DNA of 58,371 nt from an uncultured Ruminococcus sp. (GTDB lineage Bacteria > Bacillota > Clostridia > Oscillospirales > Acutalibacteraceae). Positions within the stretch are counted from its first letter, which is position 1. Each line of letters starts with the position of its first letter. The position numbers and the translations under genes are program-made. The notes under the pieces are model-generated. The model was not told the origin of the DNA, did not search any database, and saw nothing but the letters and a program-made list of their open reading frames with translations. Of this stretch, positions 32,155 through 41,823 are shown one piece after another. Where the stretch lies: positions 1 through 58,371 of the forward strand of contig CADCNI010000025.1 of NCBI GenBank assembly GCA_902802795.1. The letters run 5' to 3'.

Positions 32155-33666
32155 TCAACGCTTGCTTTCGCCCGGCAATTTGCCTTTGATTTTTCCGGTC
32201 AGCGCGACGGCATTCTCACAGAAGAACGTATCACGCAGCAGGAAAATGCTGCCAAAATAGACCACCACTGCGACAGGAATGCCCACGCAGATAATGAGCC
32301 AATGGGAAGGCAGCAGCATGCCGGAAAGCAGACAACTCAATCCCATCAGCAGTGTAGCAATAAAATATTTGACACTGCACTGGGGAATCATACGGAATAA
32401 ATCGTAACCGTCCTTTTTGAGAATGACACACCCCATCAGGAAAGTAACGCCCTCCGCAAGCAGGCTGCCCCATGCCGCGCCATTGTAGTCAATCAGTACG
32501 ATGAGCAGACAACTGATCAGGACATTGGAAATCGCGGCAAAAAGCGTAAGATGCAGCACCGTTTTTTCCTTGCCGTTGGGAATCATGATGTCTTTCTGCA
32601 CAATGCTGGACAGCAGCACAAAGGCAAGCACAAAGCAAAGAATCCGCAGCGTCCCCACCGCGTTGTCAAACGCCTTTCCAGCGATCATCCAGATGACCTG
32701 CGGCGCAAACATGAAAAGGCCGCATACAATGGGATAGATCAGAATGGTTTTGAGCTTGATAGCCTTGGCCAGCAGCGAACGGTACATACCGGGATTTCCC
32801 TTATTGAGGTAATCCGTCATACGGGGGAGATAGACCGGACTCATCGCCATAAAGAAGGTGACCAGTATGGTATTGATCTTGACGGCGACATTGTAATAGC
32901 CTACCGCGTCATCCGTTGACAGCATGCCCAATATAAAGGTATCGAGCGAATTGTAGGCATTCATGGCAAACCGTGTGCCAAAGAAGATAATCACCGGCAC
33001 CAGATGCAGCATGAGGCGGTAATGTCCCACCGGAATAAAGTCCACATACTTTCTCGCGCGGACAAAATTGAAGATATTCGCGCCGGAGTTGGACACGGTG
33101 GTGATGATGATGTAGATAATCAGATCGTTCCGATTGTGAACCAGCAGAAACAGTCCCGCAACCGAAACGCACTGCACAATGATCTGTCTGACGGTAATAT
33201 ACAGATAATCCTCATACACACTGTACACCCAGTCGAGGCTCAGTGCCGACAGACCGATATTGATGCTGTAAATCAACAGATAGGTGCGGTACAGCGTAAA
33301 TTTGGGAACCGTCAGTATTAAGCCAAAGAGCAGCAGATAGCAGATCGCCGTCGCAATCAGATTGAGCACAAACAGTTCCTGCGCAAATCGGGTAAATTCT
33401 TTCCTGTCATTTCTGACCTTGGTTCCTTCGCGTATGGCATAGGTGTTGATGCCCATGGAAGCAATCAGCGTCAGAATGCTGACCACCGATTTTACCCATT
33501 CATACTGCCCGATGCCGTCCGAACTGAAAATACGCGTGATATACGGATAGGTCAGCAGCGGCACCAGAATGGTCAGCGTCATGCGAAGCGTATTGAGCGC
33601 CGTATTGATCTTGATGGATTTCTTTTTCAGCGCCTGGTTGTTAGCGGTTTGGTTTGCCTGACTCAT
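32155..33666 (-). CDS. Wzx-type polysaccharide flippase (503 aa)
   Basis: A MOP-superfamily exporter with about fourteen helices. The N-terminal LNTLRMTLTILVPLLTYPYITRIFSSDGIGQYEWVKSVVSILTLIASMGINTYAIREGTKVRND region is the standard signature of oligosaccharide-lipid flippases. It should move undecaprenyl-diphosphate-linked repeat units to the outer face, where the EpsG-like protein next to it could polymerise them. Its ATG overlaps the stop codon of the upstream glycosyltransferase (ATGA), so translation is coupled. Confidence 0.93.
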   Translation of the reverse strand: MSQANQTANNQALKKKSIKINTALNTLRMTLTILVPLLTYPYITRIFSSDGIGQYEWVKSVVSILTLIASMGINTYAIREGTKVRNDRKEFTRFAQELFVLNLIATAICYLLLFGLILTVPKFTLYRTYLLIYSINIGLSALSLDWVYSVYEDYLYITVRQIIVQCVSVAGLFLLVHNRNDLIIYIIITTVSNSGANIFNFVRARKYVDFIPVGHYRLMLHLVPVIIFFGTRFAMNAYNSLDTFILGMLSTDDAVGYYNVAVKINTILVTFFMAMSPVYLPRMTDYLNKGNPGMYRSLLAKAIKLKTILIYPIVCGLFMFAPQVIWMIAGKAFDNAVGTLRILCFVLAFVLLSSIVQKDIMIPNGKEKTVLHLTLFAAISNVLISCLLIVLIDYNGAAWGSLLAEGVTFLMGCVILKKDGYDLFRMIPQCSVKYFIATLLMGLSCLLSGMLLPSHWLIICVGIPVAVVVYFGSIFLLRDTFFCENAVALTGKIKGKLPGESKR

Positions 33667-34673
33667 GCCGTTCCCTCGCTCTCCTGGGGTTTGGACTGCG
33701 GAATGCGGATCCGCTTATTTTTATAGCCTACGATACGCGCGGCAACAGGCCCCGACGGATTAAGCCGCATCAGGACATTAAAAATCAGCCTGTCCTTAAG
33801 TCCCAGACTTCTCTTGTAGATGCCGTCGTAAATCAGACCGATGTTATACCGCGAAATCTCACCCTGTAAGCGATAGCGCAGCACATGGGAATATTTAAAC
33901 ATGACGATAAGGTTGAGTTTTTTCCTCTGCTCCGGCGTCACATCAAACGGAATGTGGGAAAAGGTAGTCATTCCCAGTGCGATGTTGGTCATTTCCCACG
34001 ACTGGTTGCTGGTATCCGAAATGGTAAACAGCTTTTGCTCCACCACCCGGAACGCCCCTCGCTTATCCTCCAGCATGCACAGAATGCTCACCACCTGCGG
34101 CACACGGGTATAGCCGTAGGTGTTTTGCCGGAACAGATATTCCCGCGCAATGTCCAGATTATAAACCTTTCCCGACATACAGATCAGATCGCCCTGAAGG
34201 TTGACCACTTCGTGTTCGCCGTTCGACATGTCCCAAAAAAGGTCGATAAATTCCCCTAAATCATGTACATCTTTGTAATCCTGAATAAAATAGCTCAGAT
34301 CATACAGGGAAAAATGCAGCGCGGCTATGCTGTCATCCAGATAACGGTAAATGCGCTCCACCGCGTTTTCAAGGGGAAAATCGTCATCCCCCATCAGCCA
34401 GCCCCATCTGGTCTGCGCCATCGTAAACACGCCGTTGATATTCACCGTGGAACCCACGTTGTCGCTGCGCACCTGCAGCCGGAGACGATCTCCGAAAAAA
34501 GCAGTATATTCCGCAATGGCATCCGCCACGTCATAATTGGAATGATTATCGGAGATGACGATGTCAAATTCCTGGCAGGTCTGGCGTCTGAGACAACCGA
34601 GCAGCTTTAGCAGACAGTCTTTTCGGTTGTAGGTGGGAATCATCACTGTGATTCTTTCGCCGTTCTTCACCAT
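33663..34673 (-). CDS. Glycosyltransferase family 2 (336 aa)
   Basis: The GT-A fold begins with ITVMIPTYNRKDCLLKLLGCLRRQTCQEFDIVISDNHS. Nucleotide-sugar and metal-binding acidic residues are in WGWLMGDDDFPLENA. A C-terminal helical part ends with KRIRIPQSK. I chose the ATG at 34673 (MVKNGER), 6 bases behind AGGAGG; an ATG two codons earlier touches that site. Acceptor and donor cannot be read from sequence. Confidence 0.9.
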   Translation of the reverse strand: MVKNGERITVMIPTYNRKDCLLKLLGCLRRQTCQEFDIVISDNHSNYDVADAIAEYTAFFGDRLRLQVRSDNVGSTVNINGVFTMAQTRWGWLMGDDDFPLENAVERIYRYLDDSIAALHFSLYDLSYFIQDYKDVHDLGEFIDLFWDMSNGEHEVVNLQGDLICMSGKVYNLDIAREYLFRQNTYGYTRVPQVVSILCMLEDKRGAFRVVEQKLFTISDTSNQSWEMTNIALGMTTFSHIPFDVTPEQRKKLNLIVMFKYSHVLRYRLQGEISRYNIGLIYDGIYKRSLGLKDRLIFNVLMRLNPSGPVAARIVGYKNKRIRIPQSKPQESEGTA

Positions 34674-34692
34674 ATCCATCCTCCTGATTCTT

Positions 34693-35748
34693 TTATGATT
34701 TTCCGCTGAGTACGGGAACAAATCGGTTGATAACCCACGTCATCAGCGTGCAGCAGAGCGTTACCACTGCCAGAACGATCATGACCATAAGAATCCTGAT
34801 CGGCCCATGCAGTGTCTCTATTGCCATCATTTTGCCGACCACACCGGTTGTCATGGCGATCATCAGATGATTCAGGCACATATACAGCAAACTGTTGTGT
34901 CCGATATAGCGCAAAGCACGCAGCTTCGTCAGGGATGGCGACAGCAGCAGAATGCCGGCCGTTCCCAGCAGCGCACCCAGCAGGAACAACGGATACAGTC
35001 CGTAGCTGCCTCTCGCCATCACGACCCGTTCATGGCTATGGTCAAACAGGAACCGGAGATTCAGCCGCGAAATCGCAAACACCGCGGCAAACAGCAAGGC
35101 GGCGGCTCCCGCCATCACGCCGCGTCCGCGCGCCGTTTTACCGCCTTCAATGAGTTTCCCCAGCAGCGGCTTGCACCGAGCGCCCACGGTGATAAAGAAC
35201 ACCGCCGTCAGCGCGATATCCAGCGAAAACGGCCAGCCGACCTGCCACAGCGGTGTGCGCAGCATGACATGGCTCATAGCGCCGCCCAAAGCGCCGCATG
35301 CCGTTCCCAGCAGAAGAACGGTATATCCGACACGTTCGCCCCATTTCTTTTTTGCAACGCAGATCAGATAAAACACGCATTCCGCCACAAACAGCGTGGG
35401 CAAAAACCACAGTCCCGCTTCCCCGTAGGAACGGTTATTGGCGTAGGCAATGCGCATGAGCTGCTTTCCGTTGATTCCCTGCGCATAAATCAGCGCCCAA
35501 AGTATATACGGAATCAGCATCCGTCTGGCCTTGCGGCCCGCAAAATCACGAAAGCCGCGCAGGGAAGCATTCTCAGTATTCATCAGAAGTCCCGACAGAA
35601 AGAAAAAGAGAGGCATATGAAACGAGGCGGCAAACTGCTGCCACACCTCGCTGGTCAAACCTTTCATATGACCCAGGATTACCAACAAAATCCCCAGTCC
35701 TTTGGCAACGTCGATTTCCTCGATTCTTTTTGATTGCAAAGCCCTCAT
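34693..35748 (-). CDS. Membrane acyltransferase, family 3 (351 aa)
   Basis: Acyltransferase-3 proteins have about ten helices and acetylate or otherwise acylate sugars at the membrane. The RIEEIDVAKGLGILLVILGHM motif with its conserved histidine, SFHMPLFFFLSGLLM, and the RKARRMLIPYILWALIY block are all characteristic. AGGTGG precedes the ATG at 35748, which overlaps the region just after the previous gene's stop. It is one of two such enzymes in the operon, so the glycan probably carries two different acyl groups or sites. Confidence 0.93.
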   Translation of the reverse strand: MRALQSKRIEEIDVAKGLGILLVILGHMKGLTSEVWQQFAASFHMPLFFFLSGLLMNTENASLRGFRDFAGRKARRMLIPYILWALIYAQGINGKQLMRIAYANNRSYGEAGLWFLPTLFVAECVFYLICVAKKKWGERVGYTVLLLGTACGALGGAMSHVMLRTPLWQVGWPFSLDIALTAVFFITVGARCKPLLGKLIEGGKTARGRGVMAGAAALLFAAVFAISRLNLRFLFDHSHERVVMARGSYGLYPLFLLGALLGTAGILLLSPSLTKLRALRYIGHNSLLYMCLNHLMIAMTTGVVGKMMAIETLHGPIRILMVMIVLAVVTLCCTLMTWVINRFVPVLSGKS

Positions 35749-35751
35749 ATC

Positions 35752-36594
35752 TCAGCACCACCTTTTTTGAATGACTGCTTTTCTGCCGTCAAAAAAGCCC
35801 CGTCGGATGTTCGACAGCTTTTCCTTTTTGTTGTCCTCGTACAGCAGCACCATCAGGTATTGCTTGGCCACCTGCGCATAGGATTTGGCAATCCGCGCGG
35901 CGCCGCCCCGCTTGCGTGCCAGCACCATCGTATTTCTCGCAATATAGTATTTTCGGAAGGCACCGTGATTTTTGACCCTCACCGGCCAGAAAAGAAACCG
36001 TCTCACTGTGATATTGCCGATTTCATGCAGAAGAGCGACCCGATTGACACGGTAAATGCGATATCCCTTTTTGCGGATTCTGTAGCAGAAGTCAAAATCC
36101 ACGCCGTCGATGAACATGCTCTCGTCAAAGCCGCTGACCGCTGCCCATGCGGCCAGATTGACCAGTGACGCAGAGGTAATGCATTCCGTCATCTCGGTGA
36201 CGGGTTTGTCCCCGCCCTTGGTGCCGAGGTCGTGGTTTCTGTCTTTGATGACAGGGCAGAGCAGCCCCGCGTCCTCCGTGAGATGCTCCTCATAGGCGGC
36301 GATCATATCGTCGGGACAAACCGAGTCCTGGTCTAAGGTCACCACATAACCATAGCCGTCGTCGGCCGCACGTTGGCAAATCTGATTGAGCGCCTTGGCA
36401 ATGCCGACATTGCTTTCATTGGCAATGAGGATCGTCTGGGGATACTCCGCCAGCAGCCGGGTGATCTCTTCCCGATTGTCGCTGCCGTTATCCACGCAGA
36501 TGACGGAAGCGGCCTGCGGACAGACGGCTTCCAGATTTTCACGCAGTCTGTCCGTATCGGGACGATACAGAACAATGCCTGCCGGAATATTCAT
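35752..36594 (-). CDS. Glycosyltransferase family 2, rhamnosyltransferase-like (280 aa)
   Basis: The N-terminal AGIVLYRPDTDRLRENLEAV, then VICVDNGSDNREEI, SNVGIAKALNQICQRA and VVTLDQDSVCPDDMI match the RfbN/RgpF-type rhamnosyltransferase subgroup, where DQD replaces the usual DxD. The acceptor is unknown. A short MDWxxFDFCYRIRKKGYR-type block (DGVDFDFCYRIRKKGYRIY) is the family's second acidic motif. Confidence 0.88.
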   Translation of the reverse strand: MNIPAGIVLYRPDTDRLRENLEAVCPQAASVICVDNGSDNREEITRLLAEYPQTILIANESNVGIAKALNQICQRAADDGYGYVVTLDQDSVCPDDMIAAYEEHLTEDAGLLCPVIKDRNHDLGTKGGDKPVTEMTECITSASLVNLAAWAAVSGFDESMFIDGVDFDFCYRIRKKGYRIYRVNRVALLHEIGNITVRRFLFWPVRVKNHGAFRKYYIARNTMVLARKRGGAARIAKSYAQVAKQYLMVLLYEDNKKEKLSNIRRGFFDGRKAVIQKRWC

Positions 36595-36624
36595 GTATAT
36601 TACAACCTTTGTTTTTTAATAGTA

Positions 36625-37542
36625 TCAATAACAGCGGCACAGCACGGCCACCCAGTTGATGATATCCGCCGAGCGGATGCCGCAGCGGATCCGCTTGTCT
36701 CCCGCCAGTGCCAGCGTTTTGCCGATGGAATCGCGATACCCCGCGATCTTTTGCGAAAGCTCGTACACATCCGGCGGCATGTCGTCGGCATACACTTTGA
36801 GCAGTTCCCTCGCCTGATTGTATCGCCTGTCGCGAAACCGACCGAATACATTGGTCACCGACTCCACACGCGTCCAGAACCCCTTCCCGTGTTCGGTCAC
36901 CGTGCCGATATGTCTCCGGAAAGAAATGCGACTTTCGGGATCAAAAACCACCTGACCGCCGCAGGCAAGACAGATGTAATAAACCGCCGCGTCGTGGCTG
37001 AAAAGATTGCCCATTTCCGGCGTAATGCGGAAACGGCGGCATTGGTGAAACAGCCCCCTGTCAAACACCATTGTGCAGCCGGCAATCCGCTGCCGCGAAA
37101 GCGCCGCCCCATAAGTGGTCCTCAGACCGGGAAAAGGATTATTATACATAAACTGCAAATTCTCATCCACCACACGAAGACCCGAAGCATACAGCTTCAC
37201 GCTGCTCCCCGTCTGTTCCAGCAGTTCGACCGCACGCGACAGTTTATCGGCATCCCACACGTCATCCTGGTCGGAAAAAGCATAGTAATCATATGTATCG
37301 TCCGCCGCCAGCAGCATATCGTAAAAGCTGCGCCGGAATCCGATGTTCTCTCCAAAAACACAGCGGACATTGGCATTGAATGCCTGTATGTCCTTCATGA
37401 TGCCCGATGTGCCGTCCTGCGAGCCGTCGTCGCGAATCAGCAGCGTTACCTCCACACCCGTCTGCGCCAGAATGCTTTCCGCCTGCGCACGGAGATAGCG
37501 CTCTCCGTTGTAGGCGGATAAAATCACAAAAACCTTTTTCAT
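36625..37542 (-). CDS. Glycosyltransferase family 2, RgpB/WbbL-like (305 aa)
   Basis: The GT-A start KVFVILSAYNGERYLRAQAESILAQTG is followed by IRDDGSQDGT and YYAFSDQDDVWDADKL, which carries the acidic motif of this rhamnosyl/galactosyltransferase subgroup. The C-terminus is shorter than in some relatives. The gene overlaps the GT8 gene by four bases (ATGA), which shows translational coupling. Confidence 0.9.
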   Translation of the reverse strand: MKKVFVILSAYNGERYLRAQAESILAQTGVEVTLLIRDDGSQDGTSGIMKDIQAFNANVRCVFGENIGFRRSFYDMLLAADDTYDYYAFSDQDDVWDADKLSRAVELLEQTGSSVKLYASGLRVVDENLQFMYNNPFPGLRTTYGAALSRQRIAGCTMVFDRGLFHQCRRFRITPEMGNLFSHDAAVYYICLACGGQVVFDPESRISFRRHIGTVTEHGKGFWTRVESVTNVFGRFRDRRYNQARELLKVYADDMPPDVYELSQKIAGYRDSIGKTLALAGDKRIRCGIRSADIINWVAVLCRCY

Positions 37543-38552
37543 TGGCGCTCCTTCTTGATGTTCTTGCGGAAAACCATCGGGCGGATTTTATTATACAACA
37601 CCGATACCAGCAAAATCATGAGCGGTCGGGGCAGCACATGACAGATATTGGCAAATATGCGGGTACTTTTTTTACGTGTGCTTTCTTTGAGCGGCGCATC
37701 CTTCCAAGGGGTCAGCGCTTTATAATGGAGATAGGCATCCTTGTGAGGATGATCGCTGTCCGCCACCCACGGACGGCGGTTGACGTAAAAGTTGCCTGTG
37801 TAGTGGGTGATAACGGGATGCAGCCGCGCATCATAAAATTCCTCCTTGCCGTAGGAAAAATGCAGGGGATGACGCAGGTGCATCAGTTCTTTGTATTCAA
37901 ACAGATAAACCAGAGAATTGACGTTGTACTTCTGGGGCAGAATCTTGACCTTCCCGCAGAAGGCGGAATTCAGGATGGTCTGGTCATTGAAAACAAAGTA
38001 ACCGTTATTTTCATACACCATCTTCAAAAAGAGCCCGGTGACGTTGTCCTCTCTCCATTTTTTCAGATTAAAGAGAAGCATGCCCGCGTTGCAGTAAACG
38101 CCGTCGCCCGTCATATCCACAATGTCACGGTATTCCCGGCTGAGGCAATCGTCTACGCCAGCCATGTAATATCCCGTCAGATCTGTGTTCCACAGGTCGT
38201 CCAGCTTATCTTCGATAACGGTGTCCGAATCAAGATACAGCACCTTGTCTATCGTTTCCGGCACATATTCCGTCAAAAAAAGACGGTTGTAACCGAAACC
38301 CAGCCATCCCTTTTTGCTGGTTTTCAGGGTGATATTGAGTTTTTTGGACCAGTTGGGCATCTTCATAAACGTAATCGTCCGCCCATATGTTTCCGCCAAC
38401 TGCTGCAGCTTTTCCTTGTTTGTCTGAGACATACCTTTTTCGATATACAAAACATGAATCTCTTCAAAATGTCGGTTGTTTTCAAACAGCGACGCGATGG
38501 AAACACCTGTCACATCCGCAAAGGCATCACTGCTGTGATAGATTACATACAT
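37539..38552 (-). CDS. Glycosyltransferase family 8 (337 aa)
   Basis: GT8 enzymes transfer glucose or galactose with retention. The opening MYVIYHSSDAFADVTGVSIASLFENN, the GYNRLFLTEYVP loop and the DSD metal motif in VLYLDSDTVIEDKLDDLW are diagnostic. ITHYTGN near residue 250 and the KPW-like RPWVADSDHPHKDAYLHY complete the domain. Four bases overlap with the following GT2 gene. Confidence 0.93.
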   Translation of the reverse strand: MYVIYHSSDAFADVTGVSIASLFENNRHFEEIHVLYIEKGMSQTNKEKLQQLAETYGRTITFMKMPNWSKKLNITLKTSKKGWLGFGYNRLFLTEYVPETIDKVLYLDSDTVIEDKLDDLWNTDLTGYYMAGVDDCLSREYRDIVDMTGDGVYCNAGMLLFNLKKWREDNVTGLFLKMVYENNGYFVFNDQTILNSAFCGKVKILPQKYNVNSLVYLFEYKELMHLRHPLHFSYGKEEFYDARLHPVITHYTGNFYVNRRPWVADSDHPHKDAYLHYKALTPWKDAPLKESTRKKSTRIFANICHVLPRPLMILLVSVLYNKIRPMVFRKNIKKERQ

Positions 38553-38620
38553 TGACTCTCACCTGCTGACTGTAATTAATTGGTATCGTATCATACAAAA
38601 CGGCTCTCGACGGGATGGTG

Positions 38621-39658
38621 TCAGTTCTTCGCGATCACACACATGGCTTTTTGAGCATCCTCAGGAGTATAGCGATGCCTCAGTGTGTCAGGCATTTCTT
38701 TCAGAATCCGGTTGATCTCCACAAAGGACAGCCGGTATTGACTGCGGTAGCACAGCGCGTATTTGTAAGCCGTGCGGTAAAGTGCGGGCAGCAGCCGTGT
38801 CACGGAATACCCCCACAGGGCGGTAGACAAATGCCGATCGACGATCTCGCACACTTCCAGCACTTCTTCAAAGTTATAGTGCCCGCCGCGTGACGCGTTG
38901 AGATACGACGCAATCAGCTCGGTTTGCAGATTACCCGCGCCCTGTCCCATGCCGATGGCGCAGGCATCCGCAATCAGCGGTCGGTCGGTTTCTATCCCGA
39001 TAAAGGAAAGTACGTTGGCATAGGCGAGATTCATATTATTGTGCGCGTGGAAACCGATGTGGATGGAGGGATTCAGTTTTTGATCGTATTTGCGGAAGAA
39101 CCTCATCACATCCTGGGTCTGCATATAGCCGTAGCTGTCCACAAAATAAAGCGCATAGGCTCCCATTTTGTTGGCCTGGTCGATGATGAGATCAAGTTCT
39201 TCCTCCGTGTAGCGCATGGTGAGCATCGGCTGCACAAAGACCTTGTAGCCCTTGGCCGCCAATCCCGCGCAGAAATCCAGCGATTTCTGCAATTCGGAAT
39301 AACGGATGATCACGCGCAGACCGTCCACCAGATCAGGGTTCCAGTCGGGAATATCCTCCATCGGCGTATCGGGACCGCGAAAGAGTCCCACATACAGACG
39401 GCTGCGGTCGCGGTTCTTGGGAATAACGGCGGAAACCGCCTCCACATTCTGATAAATGGCGTAGCCGCGCCTGTCGTCCTCGGTGATGTCGATGGAACCC
39501 AGTTCTATAATATCCAGCCCCGCACGGTTGAGGTGGTAAGCCACCTGCTCCCGTTCCTCAGCCGTAAATCTGTCGTCCGCGATTTTGTTTTTTAATGCGT
39601 CCTCCAACCCCAGACCGCCGTCGCGCAGAGTGCAGTCCAACAGCTTGATTTGCCCCAT
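38621..39658 (-). CDS. DRE-TIM aldolase of the 4-hydroxy-2-oxovalerate aldolase/HMGL type (345 aa)
   Basis: The N-terminal KLLDCTLRDGG holds the D-R-D signature of the DRE-TIM metallolyase family, which condenses or cleaves 2-oxo acids with a divalent metal. A VDSYGYM block and the metal-binding HIGFHAHNNMNLAYAN (HxH) are intact. Isopropylmalate- or citramalate-synthase regulatory domains are absent, so it is a simple aldolase-like enzyme of about the size of 4-hydroxy-2-oxovalerate aldolase. Inside a polysaccharide operon it is likely to make a small acid for decoration, not to degrade aromatics. No acetaldehyde dehydrogenase partner is present. Confidence 0.85.
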   Translation of the reverse strand: MGQIKLLDCTLRDGGLGLEDALKNKIADDRFTAEEREQVAYHLNRAGLDIIELGSIDITEDDRRGYAIYQNVEAVSAVIPKNRDRSRLYVGLFRGPDTPMEDIPDWNPDLVDGLRVIIRYSELQKSLDFCAGLAAKGYKVFVQPMLTMRYTEEELDLIIDQANKMGAYALYFVDSYGYMQTQDVMRFFRKYDQKLNPSIHIGFHAHNNMNLAYANVLSFIGIETDRPLIADACAIGMGQGAGNLQTELIASYLNASRGGHYNFEEVLEVCEIVDRHLSTALWGYSVTRLLPALYRTAYKYALCYRSQYRLSFVEINRILKEMPDTLRHRYTPEDAQKAMCVIAKN

Positions 39659-39669
39659 ATTATTCCTCC

Positions 39670-40764
39670 CTATCTATGCCGTGCGGCAAAAAGCCGCCCT
39701 GCGCGTACGCACAGTTCTTTCGCCATAAGCGGCACAGCTACGCCGGCGAGCGCATACACCGCAAACATAAGCGGCTTGTAAACCACGCTCTGCGTGAAAT
39801 AAAGCACAAAGGCGTAAATGCCCGTCAGCCAATGTCCCGTTACGATTTTATTTTGCAGCACCGTCACAACAAAAAACACATAGTAATGCCACTTCAAGAC
39901 GGTCAGTGTGCGCTCCCCGACATATACAACCGGCTTGGTGATCGCTTTGGACAGCGCATCCGCCGTTTCCAGCGTCATATAAATGCCCAGCAGATGCAAC
40001 AGGGGAACGAGCAGGGGATTTCCCAGCCGCATCTGGATCATGTTGAAATCCACATAGCACGCTGCGGCCGCCAGCACGCCGAAGCACGCGGCAGGCAGCG
40101 TATAGCGGCAAACCTCCCGGTTAAAGCGTGACAGCCGTTCATACAGCCGATACTTCCGGCAAAGCACGCCGAGATCAAAGACAAACAACCCCAGCGACAC
40201 CAGAATATACGCCCGCAGCAATCCACCGCGTGAGGGAAGCAGATAAGCGACCGCATACAGCACCAGCACGGTGATATGAATGACCGATTCCGGTAAACGC
40301 AGCGCTGTTTTGAGTTTTGTAAGCAGGCAGAATCCCACGCTCACAAACATGAGAATCGGCAAAAACCACATCGGCGCCACGACGTCTTCCATCTTGACGC
40401 ACAACAGAATTTTCACCATATATTTCAGAAAACCGACTGCCGACGTAAATCGGTCAGCCGGATCATACAGTCCGATACGGCAGAAAAACGGATGAAAGAC
40501 CAATGCAATGAGATTACAGATCACAAACGGCAGGTAAAGCCCTTTGATCTTTTTACCGACGTAACCCACCACGTCATCCGCCGCGCTCTCTTTGAAGCAA
40601 TAGCCCGACAGGAAGAAAAAGAGCGGCATGTGAAACAGATAAATCCACTGTCTGATGAGAAGCGACGGGACGCAGTGCCCCACCACGACCAGACAAATGC
40701 CGAGTGCCTTGGCAGCGGTGACGTAATCCAGACGTCGCGCGCTCTTTTGTTTTAACTCCGGCAT
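39670..40764 (-). CDS. Membrane acyltransferase, family 3 (364 aa)
   Basis: RLDYVTAAKALGICLVVVGHCVPS with the catalytic histidine, IYLFHMPLFFFLSGYCFKES and the KIKGLYLPFVICNLIALVFH block identify it. About ten helices follow. It lies between the aldolase and the dehydrogenase, with a 13-base overlap to the dehydrogenase gene, so the three are translated together. That placement suggests it transfers the acid made by its neighbours, though most members use acetyl-CoA. Confidence 0.92.
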   Translation of the reverse strand: MPELKQKSARRLDYVTAAKALGICLVVVGHCVPSLLIRQWIYLFHMPLFFFLSGYCFKESAADDVVGYVGKKIKGLYLPFVICNLIALVFHPFFCRIGLYDPADRFTSAVGFLKYMVKILLCVKMEDVVAPMWFLPILMFVSVGFCLLTKLKTALRLPESVIHITVLVLYAVAYLLPSRGGLLRAYILVSLGLFVFDLGVLCRKYRLYERLSRFNREVCRYTLPAACFGVLAAAACYVDFNMIQMRLGNPLLVPLLHLLGIYMTLETADALSKAITKPVVYVGERTLTVLKWHYYVFFVVTVLQNKIVTGHWLTGIYAFVLYFTQSVVYKPLMFAVYALAGVAVPLMAKELCVRAGRLFAARHR

Positions 40765-41813
40765 AGCAGCGGTTCCTCTCCGATTTCTCCGAGCAGGCGG
40801 TTGAGCGAAGCAACCACTCTTTCGGGCAGCTCCACACCGTTGGCCAGCGCGTCCTGACGGTAGATCTCATTGATATCGCCCGGCGCCATCACCGCATTTT
40901 CAGAGGCGGCAGTGTTTGCCGGCGCGGCCGCCGATTGTCGCACCCGTTTCAGGTACGCGTCGGCTTCGTCGTAAAAGGACTCCCCGTACACCGCTTTGGG
41001 GTCAATGACCACCATCATATGCCCCACATTCATGCAGGCGTTGTCATCCGAATAAAACCGTCCCACGCCGTCAAGATACGCCGCGTGCGACAGCAAACCC
41101 GCCGTCATGTCAATCGCCATCGAAAGACCGTACCCCTTGGGTCCCGCCATGGGGAGAATGAGTCCCTTGACAGCTTCTTTCGGATCGTTGGTGGGCTGAC
41201 CGCTGCCGTCGGTGGCCCAGCCGAAAGGAATGGTGGCATCCCCGTTGTGAAGTGCCTGATTGATCTTGGACTTGGCAACGGCACTGGTCGCCATATCAAA
41301 CAAAAAAGGCTTTTCGTGACGGGCAGGAATGCCGACCGCCAGCGGATTGGTACCCAGCAGCTTTTCCCTGCCGCCCCATGGTGCCATCTGCGCCGGAGAA
41401 TTACAGGAAACATAGGAAATCATGCCCTGCTCCGCCGCGTATTTGACATAGCAGTAGGCGGCGCTGAAGGTATTAGCATGATGACAGAACACGGCATACA
41501 TGCCGTGTTCCCTTGCTTTCTCCACCGCCAGCCCCATCGCTTGCCATGCCGAAAGCATCCCGATCATATTGTGGGCATGGCATACCGCAAAGGCCGGCTT
41601 TTCGGTCTCCACCGTCAGCAACGCGCCGATATCGTACCCGTCGCGGCATTTTTTCAGATGCGCCTCCGTCATTGCCACGCCATGCGTGCCGATGCCTGCC
41701 AGCTCCGCTTCCATCAGACAGTGCGTCACCACGGCGGCATTTTCCTCCGCAAGCCCTGCCGCCGCAAACAGCTTTTGGAGTGCCGTTCTCAATTCGGATT
41801 CAGCAATCCTCAA
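40752..41813 (-). CDS. Malate/L-lactate dehydrogenase family (Ldh_2) oxidoreductase (353 aa)
   Basis: These NAD(P)H enzymes, unrelated to classical LDH, reduce 2-oxo acids to 2-hydroxy acids. Blocks seen are LMEAELAGIGTHGVAM, CHHANTFSAAYCYVKYA (catalytic His region), PWGGREKLLGTNPLAVGIPA, LFDMATSAVAKSKI and GPKGYGLSMAIDMTAGLLS. Length is normal. The start is a TTG at 41813, 8 bases behind GAGGG; a nearby ATG is in another frame and closes at once. Upstream lies rfbG (10 bases away). Beside the aldolase it may reduce a 2-oxo acid to a hydroxy acid for attachment to the glycan. Confidence 0.9.
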   Translation of the reverse strand: MRIAESELRTALQKLFAAAGLAEENAAVVTHCLMEAELAGIGTHGVAMTEAHLKKCRDGYDIGALLTVETEKPAFAVCHAHNMIGMLSAWQAMGLAVEKAREHGMYAVFCHHANTFSAAYCYVKYAAEQGMISYVSCNSPAQMAPWGGREKLLGTNPLAVGIPARHEKPFLFDMATSAVAKSKINQALHNGDATIPFGWATDGSGQPTNDPKEAVKGLILPMAGPKGYGLSMAIDMTAGLLSHAAYLDGVGRFYSDDNACMNVGHMMVVIDPKAVYGESFYDEADAYLKRVRQSAAAPANTAASENAVMAPGDINEIYRQDALANGVELPERVVASLNRLLGEIGEEPLLCRS

Positions 41814-41823
41814 AGCGCATCCC

